64,000 nt of DNA, from positions 930,001-994,000 of the forward strand of contig CBDBIU010000005.1 in the NCBI GenBank assembly GCA_965206025.1, in the 5' to 3' direction. Each line of letters starts with the position of its first letter. The first letter of the stretch is position 1. The stretch is from G963668345 sp965206025. Its GTDB lineage: Bacteria > Acidobacteriota > Terriglobia > Bryobacterales > UBA6623. The translations under genes and the position numbers were made by a program. This document shows positions 46,761-55,579 of the stretch, piece after piece. Under the pieces are notes generated by a model. It was not told where the DNA came from. It searched no databases and worked only from the letters and a program-made list of their open reading frames with translations.

Positions 46761-48227
46761 ATGCATCCACACGAAGAAGCAATCCTAGCGGAAACCAGAC
46801 GACAGTTCTTTAGCCGAGGAGCCAGAGGCATTGGCGGAATCGCCTTGGCCAACCTGCTGGCCCAGAGCGGCTTCGGTGCGCCCAAGGGCGAGGAATCCTT
46901 CGGTGGCTTGCCGTACTTGCCTCACTTCGCCCCGAAGGCGAAGCGGTGTATCTACCTGCACATGATGGGTGCGCCGCCGCAGATGGATCTGCTCGATTAC
47001 AAGCCCAAGATGAAGGACTGGTACGACAAGGATCTTCCAGAGTCAGTGCGCAAGGGGCAGCGGCTGACAACCATGACGTCCGGGCAGGCGCGCTTCCCGA
47101 TCGCGCCGTCGGTCTTTCAATTCACGCAAAGCGGCCAAAGCGGCACGTGGATTTCCGAGATCCTGCCCAACACCGCCAAGATGGCCGACGACATCGCCGT
47201 GATCCGCTCGATGCACACCGAAGCGATCAACCACGAACCGGCGATTACCTTTATTCAAACGGGCCGGCAGGTGGTCGGGCGGCCGTGCATTGGATCGTGG
47301 CTCGCCTATGGGCTGGGCAGTATGAATCAGGACCTGCCGACGTTTGTCGTGATGAACGCCGAGAAGAGCCACCCCAAGGCGGGGGTACAGGCGATTTCCG
47401 CGAAAATGTGGAGCTCGGGATTTCTTTCTCCGAAGTACGCCGGCGTAGGATTGCGCGGAGGCGCGGAGCCGGTGCTCTACATCAAGGATCCGGATGGTGT
47501 TTCCCGGGACGTCCGGCGGAAGATGCTCGACGGCCTCAGCGAGCTGAATCAGATCCGCCACGAAAAGGTCGGCAACCCGGAAACACTGGCGCGAATCGAG
47601 CAGTTCGAGATGGCTTTCCGGATGCAGTCCTCGGTGCCGGAGATGGGTGACCTCTCGAGTGAGCCGGAAAGCACCTTTAAGCGCTGGGGCGAGGAAGCGA
47701 AGCAGCCCGGCAAGTTTCAAAACGCGGCACTGATGGCGCGCCGACTCGTCGAACGGGGTGTGCGCTTCGTCCAGATCTATCACCGCGGCTGGGACGTACA
47801 CGCCTTCGCGCCCGAAGTGCTCCCCGCGCAGGCTAGAGACGTCGACCGCGCTGCCTGGGCCCTCATCCAAGATCTGAAGGAGCGTGGCATGTTTGAAGAC
47901 ACGCTCGTCATTTGGGGCGGCGAGTTCGGACGGACAATCTACTCCCAGGGGAAACTGACGCCGACGGATTACGGTCGCGACCACCATCCGCGCTGCTACA
48001 GCCTGTGGATGGCCGGCGGCGGCGTCAAAGGCGGCGTCACCTACGGCGAAACCGACGATTTTTCCTACAACATCGTCAAAGACCCGGTACATATCCGCGA
48101 CTTTCAGGCGACGATCCTGCACCTGTTCGGCATCGACCACGAACGTTTCACTCACAAGCACCAGGGACTGGACGCCAAACTGACTGGCGTGGAGGAAGCC
48201 CACGTGGTGAAACAGATTCTGGCGTAG
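46761..48227 (+). CDS. DUF1501 family protein (sulfatase-like fold)
   Basis: A 488-residue protein 55 bp after its usual partner. The N-terminus RRQFFSRGARGIGGIALANL resembles a Tat export signal. CIYLHMMGAPPQMDLLDYKP, IAVIRSMHTEAINHEPAITF, VIWGGEFGRTIYSQ and GRDHHPRCYSLWMAGGGVKG are typical DUF1501 blocks; the metal-ligand-like Asp, His and Glu suggest a hydrolase of the alkaline phosphatase/sulfatase superfamily, with no proven substrate. The two genes are probably cotranscribed. Confidence 0.93.
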   Translation: MHPHEEAILAETRRQFFSRGARGIGGIALANLLAQSGFGAPKGEESFGGLPYLPHFAPKAKRCIYLHMMGAPPQMDLLDYKPKMKDWYDKDLPESVRKGQRLTTMTSGQARFPIAPSVFQFTQSGQSGTWISEILPNTAKMADDIAVIRSMHTEAINHEPAITFIQTGRQVVGRPCIGSWLAYGLGSMNQDLPTFVVMNAEKSHPKAGVQAISAKMWSSGFLSPKYAGVGLRGGAEPVLYIKDPDGVSRDVRRKMLDGLSELNQIRHEKVGNPETLARIEQFEMAFRMQSSVPEMGDLSSEPESTFKRWGEEAKQPGKFQNAALMARRLVERGVRFVQIYHRGWDVHAFAPEVLPAQARDVDRAAWALIQDLKERGMFEDTLVIWGGEFGRTIYSQGKLTPTDYGRDHHPRCYSLWMAGGGVKGGVTYGETDDFSYNIVKDPVHIRDFQATILHLFGIDHERFTHKHQGLDAKLTGVEEAHVVKQILA

Positions 48228-48324
48228 GTTCAACTCGCCGGTTTGCGCGCGCCCGAGCGCGGCGCCGCCGTCGTTGGGTCGATTTTCGCCAAGGCCATAC
48301 GGATCATCCTTCTTAGGCGACGAG

Positions 48325-48403
48325 TATTCGCAATAACTGCACCTTGGCGAAAGCGGTCAAGGACGGAACTTCCGCGAAGCCTCCATTTCCGATTGAGCGT
48401 GTT
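48325..48403 (+). pseudogene. relic of a sigma-54 activator AAA+ segment
   Basis: Bases 48350-48399 nearly copy bases 50400-50451 of the activator gene downstream: GCGGTCAAGGACGGAAC is identical, followed by TTCCGCGAAG and CCTC-ATTT-CGATT with single-base gaps. The flanking bases to about 48325 match more weakly. In the intact gene this encodes KAVKDGTFREDLYFRLNVVS. The small deletions destroy the frame. Confidence 0.6.
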
Positions 48404-48460
48404 TTCCGGCTGGTGACTTATACTTGTCTCTGAGCGTATGGCTCAGGGACGAAAACCGCG

Positions 48461-50916
48461 ATGGATGAACCTCGGCTGATCGCTATCGCAGGGCCTTGAA
48501 AGGGCGAGGTGATCTTGCTTTCCGAGGGAGATCTCTCCTTCGGGCGTGGGTCATCCAGCGGCCTGAGCCTGGACTCGGGATCCGTGTCCCGGCACCACTG
48601 CGTGATCAAGCAGTCCGGCGGGGAGACCAAGATCGTCGATCTCGAGAGTCTCAACGGCACCTTCGTAAACGGTGTTCCCGTAAAGGAGAGGCTGCTTGGC
48701 CACGGCGATCAGATCGCCATCGGCGACTCGCTGTTTCTGCTGTTGGACGGGGAAACTGAAACCGAGCCACTTCCAACCGCGGCTCCGTCCGCATCCGGCA
48801 CTCAAGTACCGCTGAAAGGCGCCTCACCGACAATATCCAATCCTGTCGAATTAGCCGAAGAAACAGGCCCGGGCCCTACCGTGAAGTTCCGCATGCAGGA
48901 CGCGGTCTATCTGCGGCCTGAGGAGCTTCTGAAGGTCTCACCCACCCGGCGCGCAGGCCGTGAATTAGACCTACTTCTAAAGATCGCCGACACGGTGAGC
49001 TCTCTGGAAAGCTTAGAGGTCCTCCAGCAAGAGCTGCTCGACTTGTTTTTCGAACTTGTGCCCGCCGAGCGAGGGGCGATTCTGCTCACCGGTGAGAGCA
49101 GCGACGATATTATTTCCATGTTCGGCCGCGACAAGCTGGCCGGGCCAGACCGGCCGGTGCAGGTTAGCGAGTCGATCGTTCGTCTGGTTCTTGAGAAAGG
49201 AGCGGGCATAGTCGGAAGCGATGTCTTCCAACACGAGGACCTGGCAGGCGACGCAGGCGAAAACGGCGCGCCGGTACAGTCGGTCCTGGCCGCCCCTCTG
49301 ATCGCATTCCGGAAGGTCCGAGGCGTGATTTACCTGGACACGAGCGACACGAACGTTCACTTCGACGAAAATCATCTGCGGCTTTTCTCGGCGATCGGCG
49401 GCATGGCCGCCATGGCTCTCGAGAATGCGCAAACGGTGGCACTGCTCGAAGGTGAGAACCGTCGTCTCCAAGCGAAGATCGACATTGAGCACAACATGAT
49501 CGGCGAGAGTTCGCCGATGCGCAAGGTGTATGAGTTCATCGCCAAGGTGGCCCCGGCGGACTCGACGGTTCTGATCACGGGAGAGAGCGGCACCGGCAAG
49601 GAGTTGGTAGCGCGGGGTGTTTTCGGCAACAGCGCTCGGGCGAGCAGCCCGTTCGTGGCCATCAACTGTGCGGCTTTGACCGAGTCGCTGCTAGAGAGCG
49701 AACTGTTCGGTCACGAGAAGGGAGCTTTCACGGGAGCCATTACCCAGAAAGGCTCTTCTGGGATTTTAGTGGCTGGCGGCGGTGAGTGACGGATCCCTCG
49801 CCACTGTGAGGCCGACCTCCCGGAGCCTGCTTCGGTGCCATTCAAGGGCTTCGTGACAACTCTACGGCCCCCAAGGCCGGGCGGCGACTGCGTTGGCCAA
49901 AAAGAATTACTGATAAACAAAGGGTTACGAGTAGAGCAAGGCTGCTGGCAGGTAGTCGTACAGTCTCCCGAAGGCTGTGAAATGCAGATCCACAACTGTC
50001 ATCCAGTGGCCACACTCAAAGAGATAACTCCCTGTTTATCAGTGTCTTATTCCCTTTACGAGTTGCCCACGACCGGACTGGCGTGTAGGGTATTTGGGGA
50101 TTTCTTGGCCGCCTTTTGGGCTCCGATGTGACTGCGGGCGACGTCGGGTCGGCAGGATGGAGGAGCCGGCTACCCGTTGGCCACCCACTAAAAACCCGGA
50201 AGAGCCCCCAGAAAAAAGGAAAGCTGGAGATTGCCCACGGCGGCACTGTTTTTCTGGATGAAATCGGCGAGCTTGCGCCGCTGCTCCAAGCCAAGCTGCT
50301 GCGCGTTTTACAGGAGAGCGAATTCGAGCGGGTCGGAGGCACCCGCCCCATCCAGGTGGATCTCCGGGTGATCGCGGCCACCAACCGTGACTTGGTGAAG
50401 GCGGTCAAGGACGGAACCTTCCGCGAAGACCTCTATTTTCGATTAAATGTAGTCTCGATCGAGGCCCTGCCCTTGTGGACCCGGCGCGAAGATATTCCCT
50501 TGCTGGCCAGCTATTTCCTCACCAAGTACACGAACAAGACTAAGCGCCACATCCGCGGCATTTCTCCGCGGGCGCGTTCTTGTCTGACCCGTTACGACTG
50601 GCCCGGCAACGTACGCGAGCTCGAAAACGCCATCGAGCGCGCGGTTGTCCTGGGCTCGTCGGAGTTGATCCTTCCCGAGGACCTGCCGGAACCCCTCCTA
50701 GAGGGAGCGCCCTCGGGTGCCGATGTCTCAGCCAACCGGTATCACGAAGTCCTCAACCAAACGAAGAAACGGCTTATCGTCGACGCCTACGAGCAAGCCG
50801 GCGGCAGCTACACCGAAGCCGCGAAGCGACTCGGCGTCCATCCTAACTACCTTCACCGCCTGATCCGGAACTTGAACCTAAAGGAGGATCTCAGGAAGGG
50901 CGCCTCGGGCCGATAG
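48461..50916 (+). pseudogene. sigma-54-dependent regulator (FHA-GAF-AAA-HTH), interrupted
   Basis: The original start appears to be ATG 48461 (MDEPRLIAIAGP), but codon 13 is TGA (48497-48499) before KGEVILLSEGDLSFGRGSSS of the FHA domain; a GTG at 48509 could restart. FHA (SRHHCVIK, SLNGTFVNGV), GAF (about 48990-49450) and the AAA+ domain with Walker A TGESGTGKELVARGV and GAFTGAITQK follow. There, at 49751-50206, a miniature transposable element splits the gene. After it, KGKLEIAHGGTVFLDEIGEL, VIAATNRDLVKAV, WPGNVRELENAIERAVVLGS and a Fis-type HTH (EAAKRLGVHPNYLHRLIRNL) complete the protein. The insertion shifts the frame, so no full activator can be made. Confidence 0.88.
49751..50206. mobile_element. 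456-bp ISL3-like miniature element (MITE)
   Basis: Ends GGCTCTTCTGGGATTTTAGT (left) and, on the opposite strand, GGCTCTTCCGGGTTTTTAGT (right) are inverted repeats of about 26 bp with few mismatches. The element is bounded by a perfect 8-bp target duplication CCCAGAAA (49743-49750 and 50207-50214). The GGCTCTTC end and 8-bp duplication are features of the ISL3 family. No transposase is encoded. An internal inverted pair ACTGATAAACA lies at 49909-49919 and 50033-50043. Removing the element and one duplicate restores ITQK-KGKLEIA of the host gene exactly. Confidence 0.92.
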
Positions 50917-50977
50917 CCCGTTGGCAGCGCACGTCCAGGTCCGAGTACGGCGAGGCGGTCGGATCCGTAAAATTCGA

Positions 50978-51028
50978 GGGCTTGTAGCGCGGACCTGCTG
51001 CTGTTCCAGTGTCCGCGTCCCTGGGCTA
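50978..51028. repeat. hairpin repeat R2, copy 2
   Basis: GGGCTTGTAGCGCGGACCTG followed by TTCCAG and GTCCGCGTCCCTGGGCT matches the copy at 33313-33363. Here it lies between the broken activator gene and the VOC gene. Confidence 0.65.
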
Positions 51029-51100
51029 GCCAATCACTCCCCCCGCCGGAACTTGGGCTGCTATGCTCTTTGAATCAACGAAAGCGCCTGGAGGTCTCCC

Positions 51101-51481
51101 ATGATCGGGCTTGTGAAGTTACATCACGTCTCTTACACGGTCAAAGACTTAGAGGCGTCGAAACACTTTTACCGCGATGTGCTGGGGCTGGCGGAGCTCT
51201 CTCGGCCCGATCTGCAGGCCCGGGGCGCCTGGCTCGCGGTCGGCGATCGGCAGATCCATCTGATCGAAGGCAGCTATCACCGTAAGGAGAGCGAGAACGT
51301 TCTCATTCGCTCCGATCACGTGGCTCTCGAAGTAAACGACCTCGAAGGGGTGCGCAAGCAGCTTCAAGCGGCCGGCCTCGAGTTCCACGAAGGCGAGAAC
51401 TTCGAGCTCGGGATCGGGCAAATTTTCTGCCAAGATCCCGACGGGCACGTCGTCGAGTTCGTCCACAACTACAACGAGTGA
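51101..51481 (+). CDS. VOC superfamily protein (glyoxalase/dioxygenase fold)
   Basis: A 126-residue protein with GGAGGT before the ATG. LVKLHHVSYTVKDLEASKHF starts the first beta-alpha-beta module, with a metal-ligand His; IRSDHVALEVNDLEGVRKQL starts the second, and CQDPDGHVVEFVHNYNE ends with the expected Glu. The length and layout match small glyoxalase/fosfomycin-resistance-like proteins; no specific reaction can be assigned. Confidence 0.88.
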   Translation: MIGLVKLHHVSYTVKDLEASKHFYRDVLGLAELSRPDLQARGAWLAVGDRQIHLIEGSYHRKESENVLIRSDHVALEVNDLEGVRKQLQAAGLEFHEGENFELGIGQIFCQDPDGHVVEFVHNYNE

Positions 51482-51550
51482 TCCCGCGGGGCTGAACCTG
51501 CCGGGCAAATGGGCGACACATGTCTCGGTCTGAGCCGGCGCGCCTGCCCG

Positions 51551-51760
51551 CGCCCGAGGGGCTTTTCTCACCAGCTGACGGTCGGAGCACGCGATAGACC
51601 CGCCATTACTGCGTTGCGCTCGCTTCGCCGTACTCAACGTAGGGTTCAAGAATGTAGGGGCACGGCATGCCGTGCCCGAGGTTGCCTAGTGGCGCGCGCC
51701 TTGTACTGACGAGCTTCTCACGCACTTCGCCTCGCCACCCGGTGAGAAAAGCCGCCTGAG
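51551..51760 (+). repeat. TA-flanked repeat family copy with a nested palindrome
   Basis: The ends GGGGCTTTTCTCACCAGCTG and CACCCGGTGAGAAAAGCC and the core CTCAACGTAGGGTTCAAG are those of the family. The middle (51654-51678) is GTAGGGGCACGGCATGCCGT followed by GCCCG, a palindrome that also occurs at 56576-56600, in place of the usual core segment. Confidence 0.7.
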
Positions 51761-51846
51761 CCGGCGGCGAATTGACCGCCGGGCGCGAAAAGTCGGCTCA
51801 CGGGCAATCTGGCCTGGGCCTGCTGAGGGACTTCTTGACTGGTTTC

Positions 51847-52752
51847 CTACGGCGCCGCCGAGTAGAAGACGAAGATGCCGGCCATCGCGTCAACGCGTTC
51901 CGCGGTGGGATTTTCGTAGGTGGCGACGAGCTTGAAGCGGTCGTCGGATCCGACCTCATAGCCGTTCGGGTTCTTGTAGCTGGGCATCGAGATCAGCCGG
52001 CCGTCCTCGCCGCGGGCCCCGATGGCCTTCCACACCACCCGGTCTTGGGTGGCGTTGATCAATTCGATCGAGACGCCGTAGGGGTGAATGTGGGTTCCGA
52101 TGGCGCGAATCTTGCCCGGCGGCAGCTCGATGGCCGCTTCACGGATGTCCCGGCCCGGCTCCACGTAGTAGAGGTCCGGAACTTGTACCGACCGAAAGGC
52201 CATTGACAGTTTTCGGAGCGGATGTCGCAGATGTTTGGCGCGAATCAGCTCTATCGTCATTCTGATGCTGGCCACCGTTTGATCGGGATTACGATTGTTG
52301 AACATCGGATCCCAGACAATCTTTTCACCCGCCTCGAAGAAAAGACCGTACCCCGAAGGCAACCGAAACGACTCGGTGTAGCCGTCGGAGAAGATCCCGA
52401 CCATCGCTTCGTCGTTGTGCATGTGGTGGGGTGTTGAGGTGCCCAGGAACGTGTGGCACTGGAATTCCCTGTCGAGACGCTTCCCGTCAGCATCGAGGAT
52501 GCGGGTTCGGTAGCCGACCACCCAAATGTCTTCGGGAAAATTAAACTCCATCCTGCGCGGGAGCTGCTGCAGCTTATCTCCCTCCAGGTCAAATGGGCCA
52601 TACTCGTGGTAAAACTGCTCCGTCACAGCAGCAAGCTGGGTGGCGGTCATCTCCGCACGCCCCGAATCGGCTAGCCCTTGGCTGGGCAAGGGCCCGCGAA
52701 ACACCAGGAGGAGTAACACGACAAGCAGCAGAGATTGAGACCTACGCTTCAT
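51847..52752 (-). CDS. secreted protein of unknown function with His-rich motifs
   Basis: About 301 residues from the ATG before KRRSQSLLLVVLLLLVFRGP, a signal peptide. WVVGYRTRILDADGKRLDRE, then HTFLGTSTPHHMHNDEAMVG and AIGTHIHPYGVSIELINATQ give clusters of His that could bind copper; the arrangement recalls Nod19-like or copper-monooxygenase-type beta-sandwich proteins, but I am not sure of the family. The end (NPTAERVDAMAGIFVFYSAA) resembles a C-terminal strand-loop of such folds. It has no close partner, being divergent from the aldolase gene and separated by 350 bp. Confidence 0.55.
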   Translation of the reverse strand: MKRRSQSLLLVVLLLLVFRGPLPSQGLADSGRAEMTATQLAAVTEQFYHEYGPFDLEGDKLQQLPRRMEFNFPEDIWVVGYRTRILDADGKRLDREFQCHTFLGTSTPHHMHNDEAMVGIFSDGYTESFRLPSGYGLFFEAGEKIVWDPMFNNRNPDQTVASIRMTIELIRAKHLRHPLRKLSMAFRSVQVPDLYYVEPGRDIREAAIELPPGKIRAIGTHIHPYGVSIELINATQDRVVWKAIGARGEDGRLISMPSYKNPNGYEVGSDDRFKLVATYENPTAERVDAMAGIFVFYSAAP

Positions 52753-53102
52753 GGAGAGTCTTCCCCAAAGCGCCCATAAGAAACCCGGGACGGCCTGGAA
52801 AAATCGGGGCGGCGGCGCGCTCGGAAATCTCTTGGATTCACCCTTATTCACCCGCCGCGGCCGGCTGTCCCAAGATTTCTTGCACACCTGAAAGCCCCCG
52901 ACTTCTTAACTCTTGTACTACAAGGGACGCGAGACACGAGCGGTGTTCCCTGGGCCGCTCACCCCCGTGTCGGCCTGTTCGATTATAGGGCGCGCTCGCC
53001 CGGGCTGTCTAGCGTGAACGTTGGAGAACAACCGACCTGGGACGCGCGGACGCGGTCCAGCGCCCCCACGGAGACGGCAAACCGTTGTATAACTGAAGGC
53101 TT
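52753..53102. other. divergent intergenic region, nothing recognised
   Basis: This stretch lies between the secreted protein (minus) and the aldolase (plus) and should carry both promoters. I identify no motif with confidence. Confidence 0.3.
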
Positions 53103-53888
53103 ATGGAAAACGCCAGCTACTTCAAAGACAAGATTCGCAGTGGTGAGCTTTGTATGGGAACGAACATCACCTTCACGGACCCGACCGCGACCGAGGCCTT
53201 GTGCCAGGCGCTCGACTACGTTTGGATCGACATGGAGCACAATGCTCTTTCGCTCGAAACCGTGCAGGGTCACATCATGGCGACCAAGGGAAGCCGGACG
53301 ACGCCGCTTGTCCGCGTGCCTTGGAACGATCCGGTCATGATCAAGCCGGTGCTCGATATCGGCGCGGCGGGCGTGATCGTGCCCATGATCCGTACCGCCG
53401 CCGAAGCGCGTCTGGCGGTCGCCGCGTGCCGTTATCCGCCGGACGGCATTCGCGGCTACGGGCCACGAAGGGGATCCGATTACGGCGACCTCGAAGGTCC
53501 GGACTTCTGCCGTACGGCCAACGAGACGATCATCGCCATCGTACAGATCGAGCACATCGAAGCCGTCAACAATCTGGACGAGATCTTGGCCGTGCCGGGG
53601 CTGACCAGCATTTGCGTCGGTCCCATGGATCTGGCCGGGTCGATGGGCCACAGCGGCAACCCTCGCCACCCTGACGTGCTGAGCACGATCAAAACGGTCA
53701 TCGAGAAAACGCGGCAGACGGATGTCTTCGCCGGCGTCGCGTTTGGGGATGATCTGGATCTGCTCGCCAAGTGGGTCGGTGAGGGAGTCCACTGGGTGTC
53801 GATTGCCACTGACATCGGGTTCATGCGCCGAGCCGCCGACGAGTCCTGCCGGGCGTTGCTTGATTCCCTCAAAGCGTCAGACAACTAG
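53103..53888 (+). CDS. HpcH/HpaI family aldolase
   Basis: A 261-residue TIM-barrel class II aldolase. FKDKIRSGELCMGTNITFTD, YVWIDMEHNALSLETVQGHI, LVRVPWNDPVMIKPVLDIGA and IVPMIRTAAEARLAVAACRY, then GIRGYGPRRGSDYG and IVQIEHIEAVNNLDEILAVP are ordered family blocks; the Glu of VQIEH and the Asp of GPMDLAGSMG are metal ligands. Members cleave 2-keto-3-deoxy acids to pyruvate or related products. The TAG stop is made of a TA plus the first base of a short repeat element. Confidence 0.9.
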   Translation: MENASYFKDKIRSGELCMGTNITFTDPTATEALCQALDYVWIDMEHNALSLETVQGHIMATKGSRTTPLVRVPWNDPVMIKPVLDIGAAGVIVPMIRTAAEARLAVAACRYPPDGIRGYGPRRGSDYGDLEGPDFCRTANETIIAIVQIEHIEAVNNLDEILAVPGLTSICVGPMDLAGSMGHSGNPRHPDVLSTIKTVIEKTRQTDVFAGVAFGDDLDLLAKWVGEGVHWVSIATDIGFMRRAADESCRALLDSLKASDN

Positions 53889-53922
53889 CCCGTTTTCTCA
53901 CCACGTGGCGAGAAACGCGGGC
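53888..53922. repeat. minimal 35-bp copy of the TA-flanked repeat
   Basis: GCCCGTTTTCTCACCACGTG directly joins GCGAGAAACGCGGGC, a near-perfect hairpin made of the two ends alone. TA flanks both sides (53886-53887, 53923-53924). It sits on the aldolase stop codon and could act as its terminator. Confidence 0.75.
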
Positions 53923-53996
53923 TAGCGGGATTGGCCAGGACTATCGAGAAACTAGAGGCGCTTGGGGACCCGCAAGCGGCGGTAGCGCGTAGAGGT

Positions 53997-54062
53997 TGTA
54001 CAGCTGCCGTAAATTCTCAAGGATTGCGACAGACTGCCGCAATTTTACACGGGCATCGTACA
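53997..54062. repeat. 66-bp imperfect palindrome
   Basis: TGTACAGCTGCCGTAAATT on the left and AATTTTACACGGGCATCGTACA on the right (the latter in two parts: AATTTTACACGGGCATCG, TACA) are inverted, with an inner pair ATTGCG/CGCAAT. It may be a small mobile-element end pair or a structured transcript end; no family recognised. Confidence 0.4.
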
Positions 54063-54179
54063 GAAACTAAAGAACTTCGGGAAGAGTCGGCTGTGGAAGC
54101 GTCGCGATTAAGGGGGGAAGGCGACAGCTCTGTACCCAGGGGTCTAATCGGAGCGTGGCGGGGAGCATCAGAGAACGAG

Positions 54180-54677
54180 CTAGTAGTGCGGAAGGCTGGG
54201 TCGCAAGACGCCGTAGAACCACGTACCCACGAGCGCGCTCACGAGCACAACGCCGTACACGGTCATGCCGTTCCCAATGAGGGCGAAGATGGGTCCTGGA
54301 CACGCACCAGTCAGGCCCCAGCCCAGGCCGAACAAGGTCCCGCCGATCCAGTACCGATAGCCCCTCCGCCCCAGGTCCTTGGGTGAGATCGCGATGACGT
54401 CGCCCCGGACTGTCCGGACCCGAAGGGACTTGATGAGTGCGACCGATACCATCGCCACCGCCAGAGCGCTCGCCATGACTCCATACATGTGGAAAGCCTG
54501 GAACCGAAACATCTCTTGGATCCGGAACCAGGACACTACCTCGCCCTTGGTCGCGACGATGCCGAAGTACAGCCCGATGGCAAGATAGACTCCGAGGCCC
54601 ACGCCGGTCAGGGACCGCGGCCGCGCTGGGATCGACGGGGCGACGGTGGACCGCTCGGTAGTCTCAGTGCGTGTCAT
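54180..54677 (-). CDS. YeeE/YedE family membrane protein, C-terminal half (DUF6691-like)
   Basis: About 165 residues from the ATG of TRTETTERSTVAPSIPARPR. Four membrane segments are visible (LTGVGLGVYLAIGLYFGIVA and others), with the family motif WGLTGACPGPIFALIGNG carrying a Cys. The family transports thiosulfate or other sulfur compounds across the inner membrane; split two-gene versions have one half with GGCTSGH and the other with GACPGP, as seen here. It follows its partner by 10 bp. Confidence 0.87.
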   Translation of the reverse strand: MTRTETTERSTVAPSIPARPRSLTGVGLGVYLAIGLYFGIVATKGEVVSWFRIQEMFRFQAFHMYGVMASALAVAMVSVALIKSLRVRTVRGDVIAISPKDLGRRGYRYWIGGTLFGLGWGLTGACPGPIFALIGNGMTVYGVVLVSALVGTWFYGVLRPSLPHY

Positions 54678-54687
54678 CACGAAGCCC

Positions 54688-55248
54688 TCACAGCAGCAGC
54701 GGGAGGATAAGCCACGTAGCCAGCAGTCCACCCGCGAAGAACCCCGCCACAGCGAGGAGCGAGGGCAGCTGCAAGTTCGCCAGGCCCGAGATGGCATGAC
54801 CCGAGGTGCATCCTCCAGCGTACCGAGCCCCGAAGCCAACGAGGAAGCCGCCGAAGACGATGATCACAAAACCAGGGAGGGTTGCCAGACCTTGCCAGCT
54901 GAAGACTTGGGCCGGCGCCAGCCCCTCGAACGTCTTCACGCCGACGACTTCGAGATCGGCGGTCGTCGCGTCGGAGATGGCAATGACCGGGTCCGGCGAG
55001 GGCAGGAGGGATCCGGCTAAGGCTGCACCCAGGACGATGCCGAGGGCGAAGGTCAGGTTCCAGAGACCCTTCGATTTCCAGTCGTAGCGGAAAAAATCGT
55101 TCTGGGTCGGCAGTGCCGCCGCGCAGATGTGCCGCAGATTCTCGGACACGCCGAACTCGCCACCAGCCCAGAGCAGGAGGGGAACGGTCAATCCGATGAG
55201 GGGGCCTGCCACATACCAGGGCCACGGTTCAGCAATCAGTTCGCTCAT
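54688..55248 (-). CDS. YeeE/YedE family membrane protein, N-terminal half
   Basis: A 186-residue protein with about four membrane segments. GGFLVGFGARYAGGCTSGHA then ISGLANLQLPS is the conserved pore motif with a reactive Cys. The insert RHICAAALPTQNDFFRYDWK after the first helix is also typical of this half. It is translated just ahead of the GACPGP half, so the two likely form one sulfur-compound channel. No sulfurtransferase or rhodanese gene lies beside them. Confidence 0.88.
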   Translation of the reverse strand: MSELIAEPWPWYVAGPLIGLTVPLLLWAGGEFGVSENLRHICAAALPTQNDFFRYDWKSKGLWNLTFALGIVLGAALAGSLLPSPDPVIAISDATTADLEVVGVKTFEGLAPAQVFSWQGLATLPGFVIIVFGGFLVGFGARYAGGCTSGHAISGLANLQLPSLLAVAGFFAGGLLATWLILPLLL

Positions 55249-55579
55249 GACATCCGCACGCTAGGGGCTTTCGACCGCCGGCAGACAGAGACGATCGATG
55301 GGATTTCATCGAATACCCTCTTGGGTACAGTGTATAGTCTGGAGGTCAAGAAACGGTGTGGACAGGTTCGACTGACAGAATCCGCTCTGCTGCTTGGGAT
55401 ACGGGGGAGCGTCGCAATCTTTAGGCGAAAGACGACAGGGGTTTCTCAGTTCGCTGGTGGTTCGCCCGGCTGACGAGGGGTTTCGGGACGGCTGAGGTCT
55501 CGGGGCACCTGCACGACTCAGAGCAAGTCGCGGGTGCTTGCCGAGTCCCAGAAGCGACTTCGAGCATGGCGATAGGTGC
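55249..55579. other. intergenic, nothing recognised
   Basis: This 331-bp gap lies upstream of the YeeE/YedE pair. GGGTACAGTGTATAGTC at about 55324-55340 resembles a -10 region on the plus strand, but no gene follows it. No repeat copy seen. Confidence 0.3.

Noticed and set aside
47043..48233. A 396-codon open frame on the minus strand
   Set aside because: Shadow of the DUF1501 gene on the plus strand.
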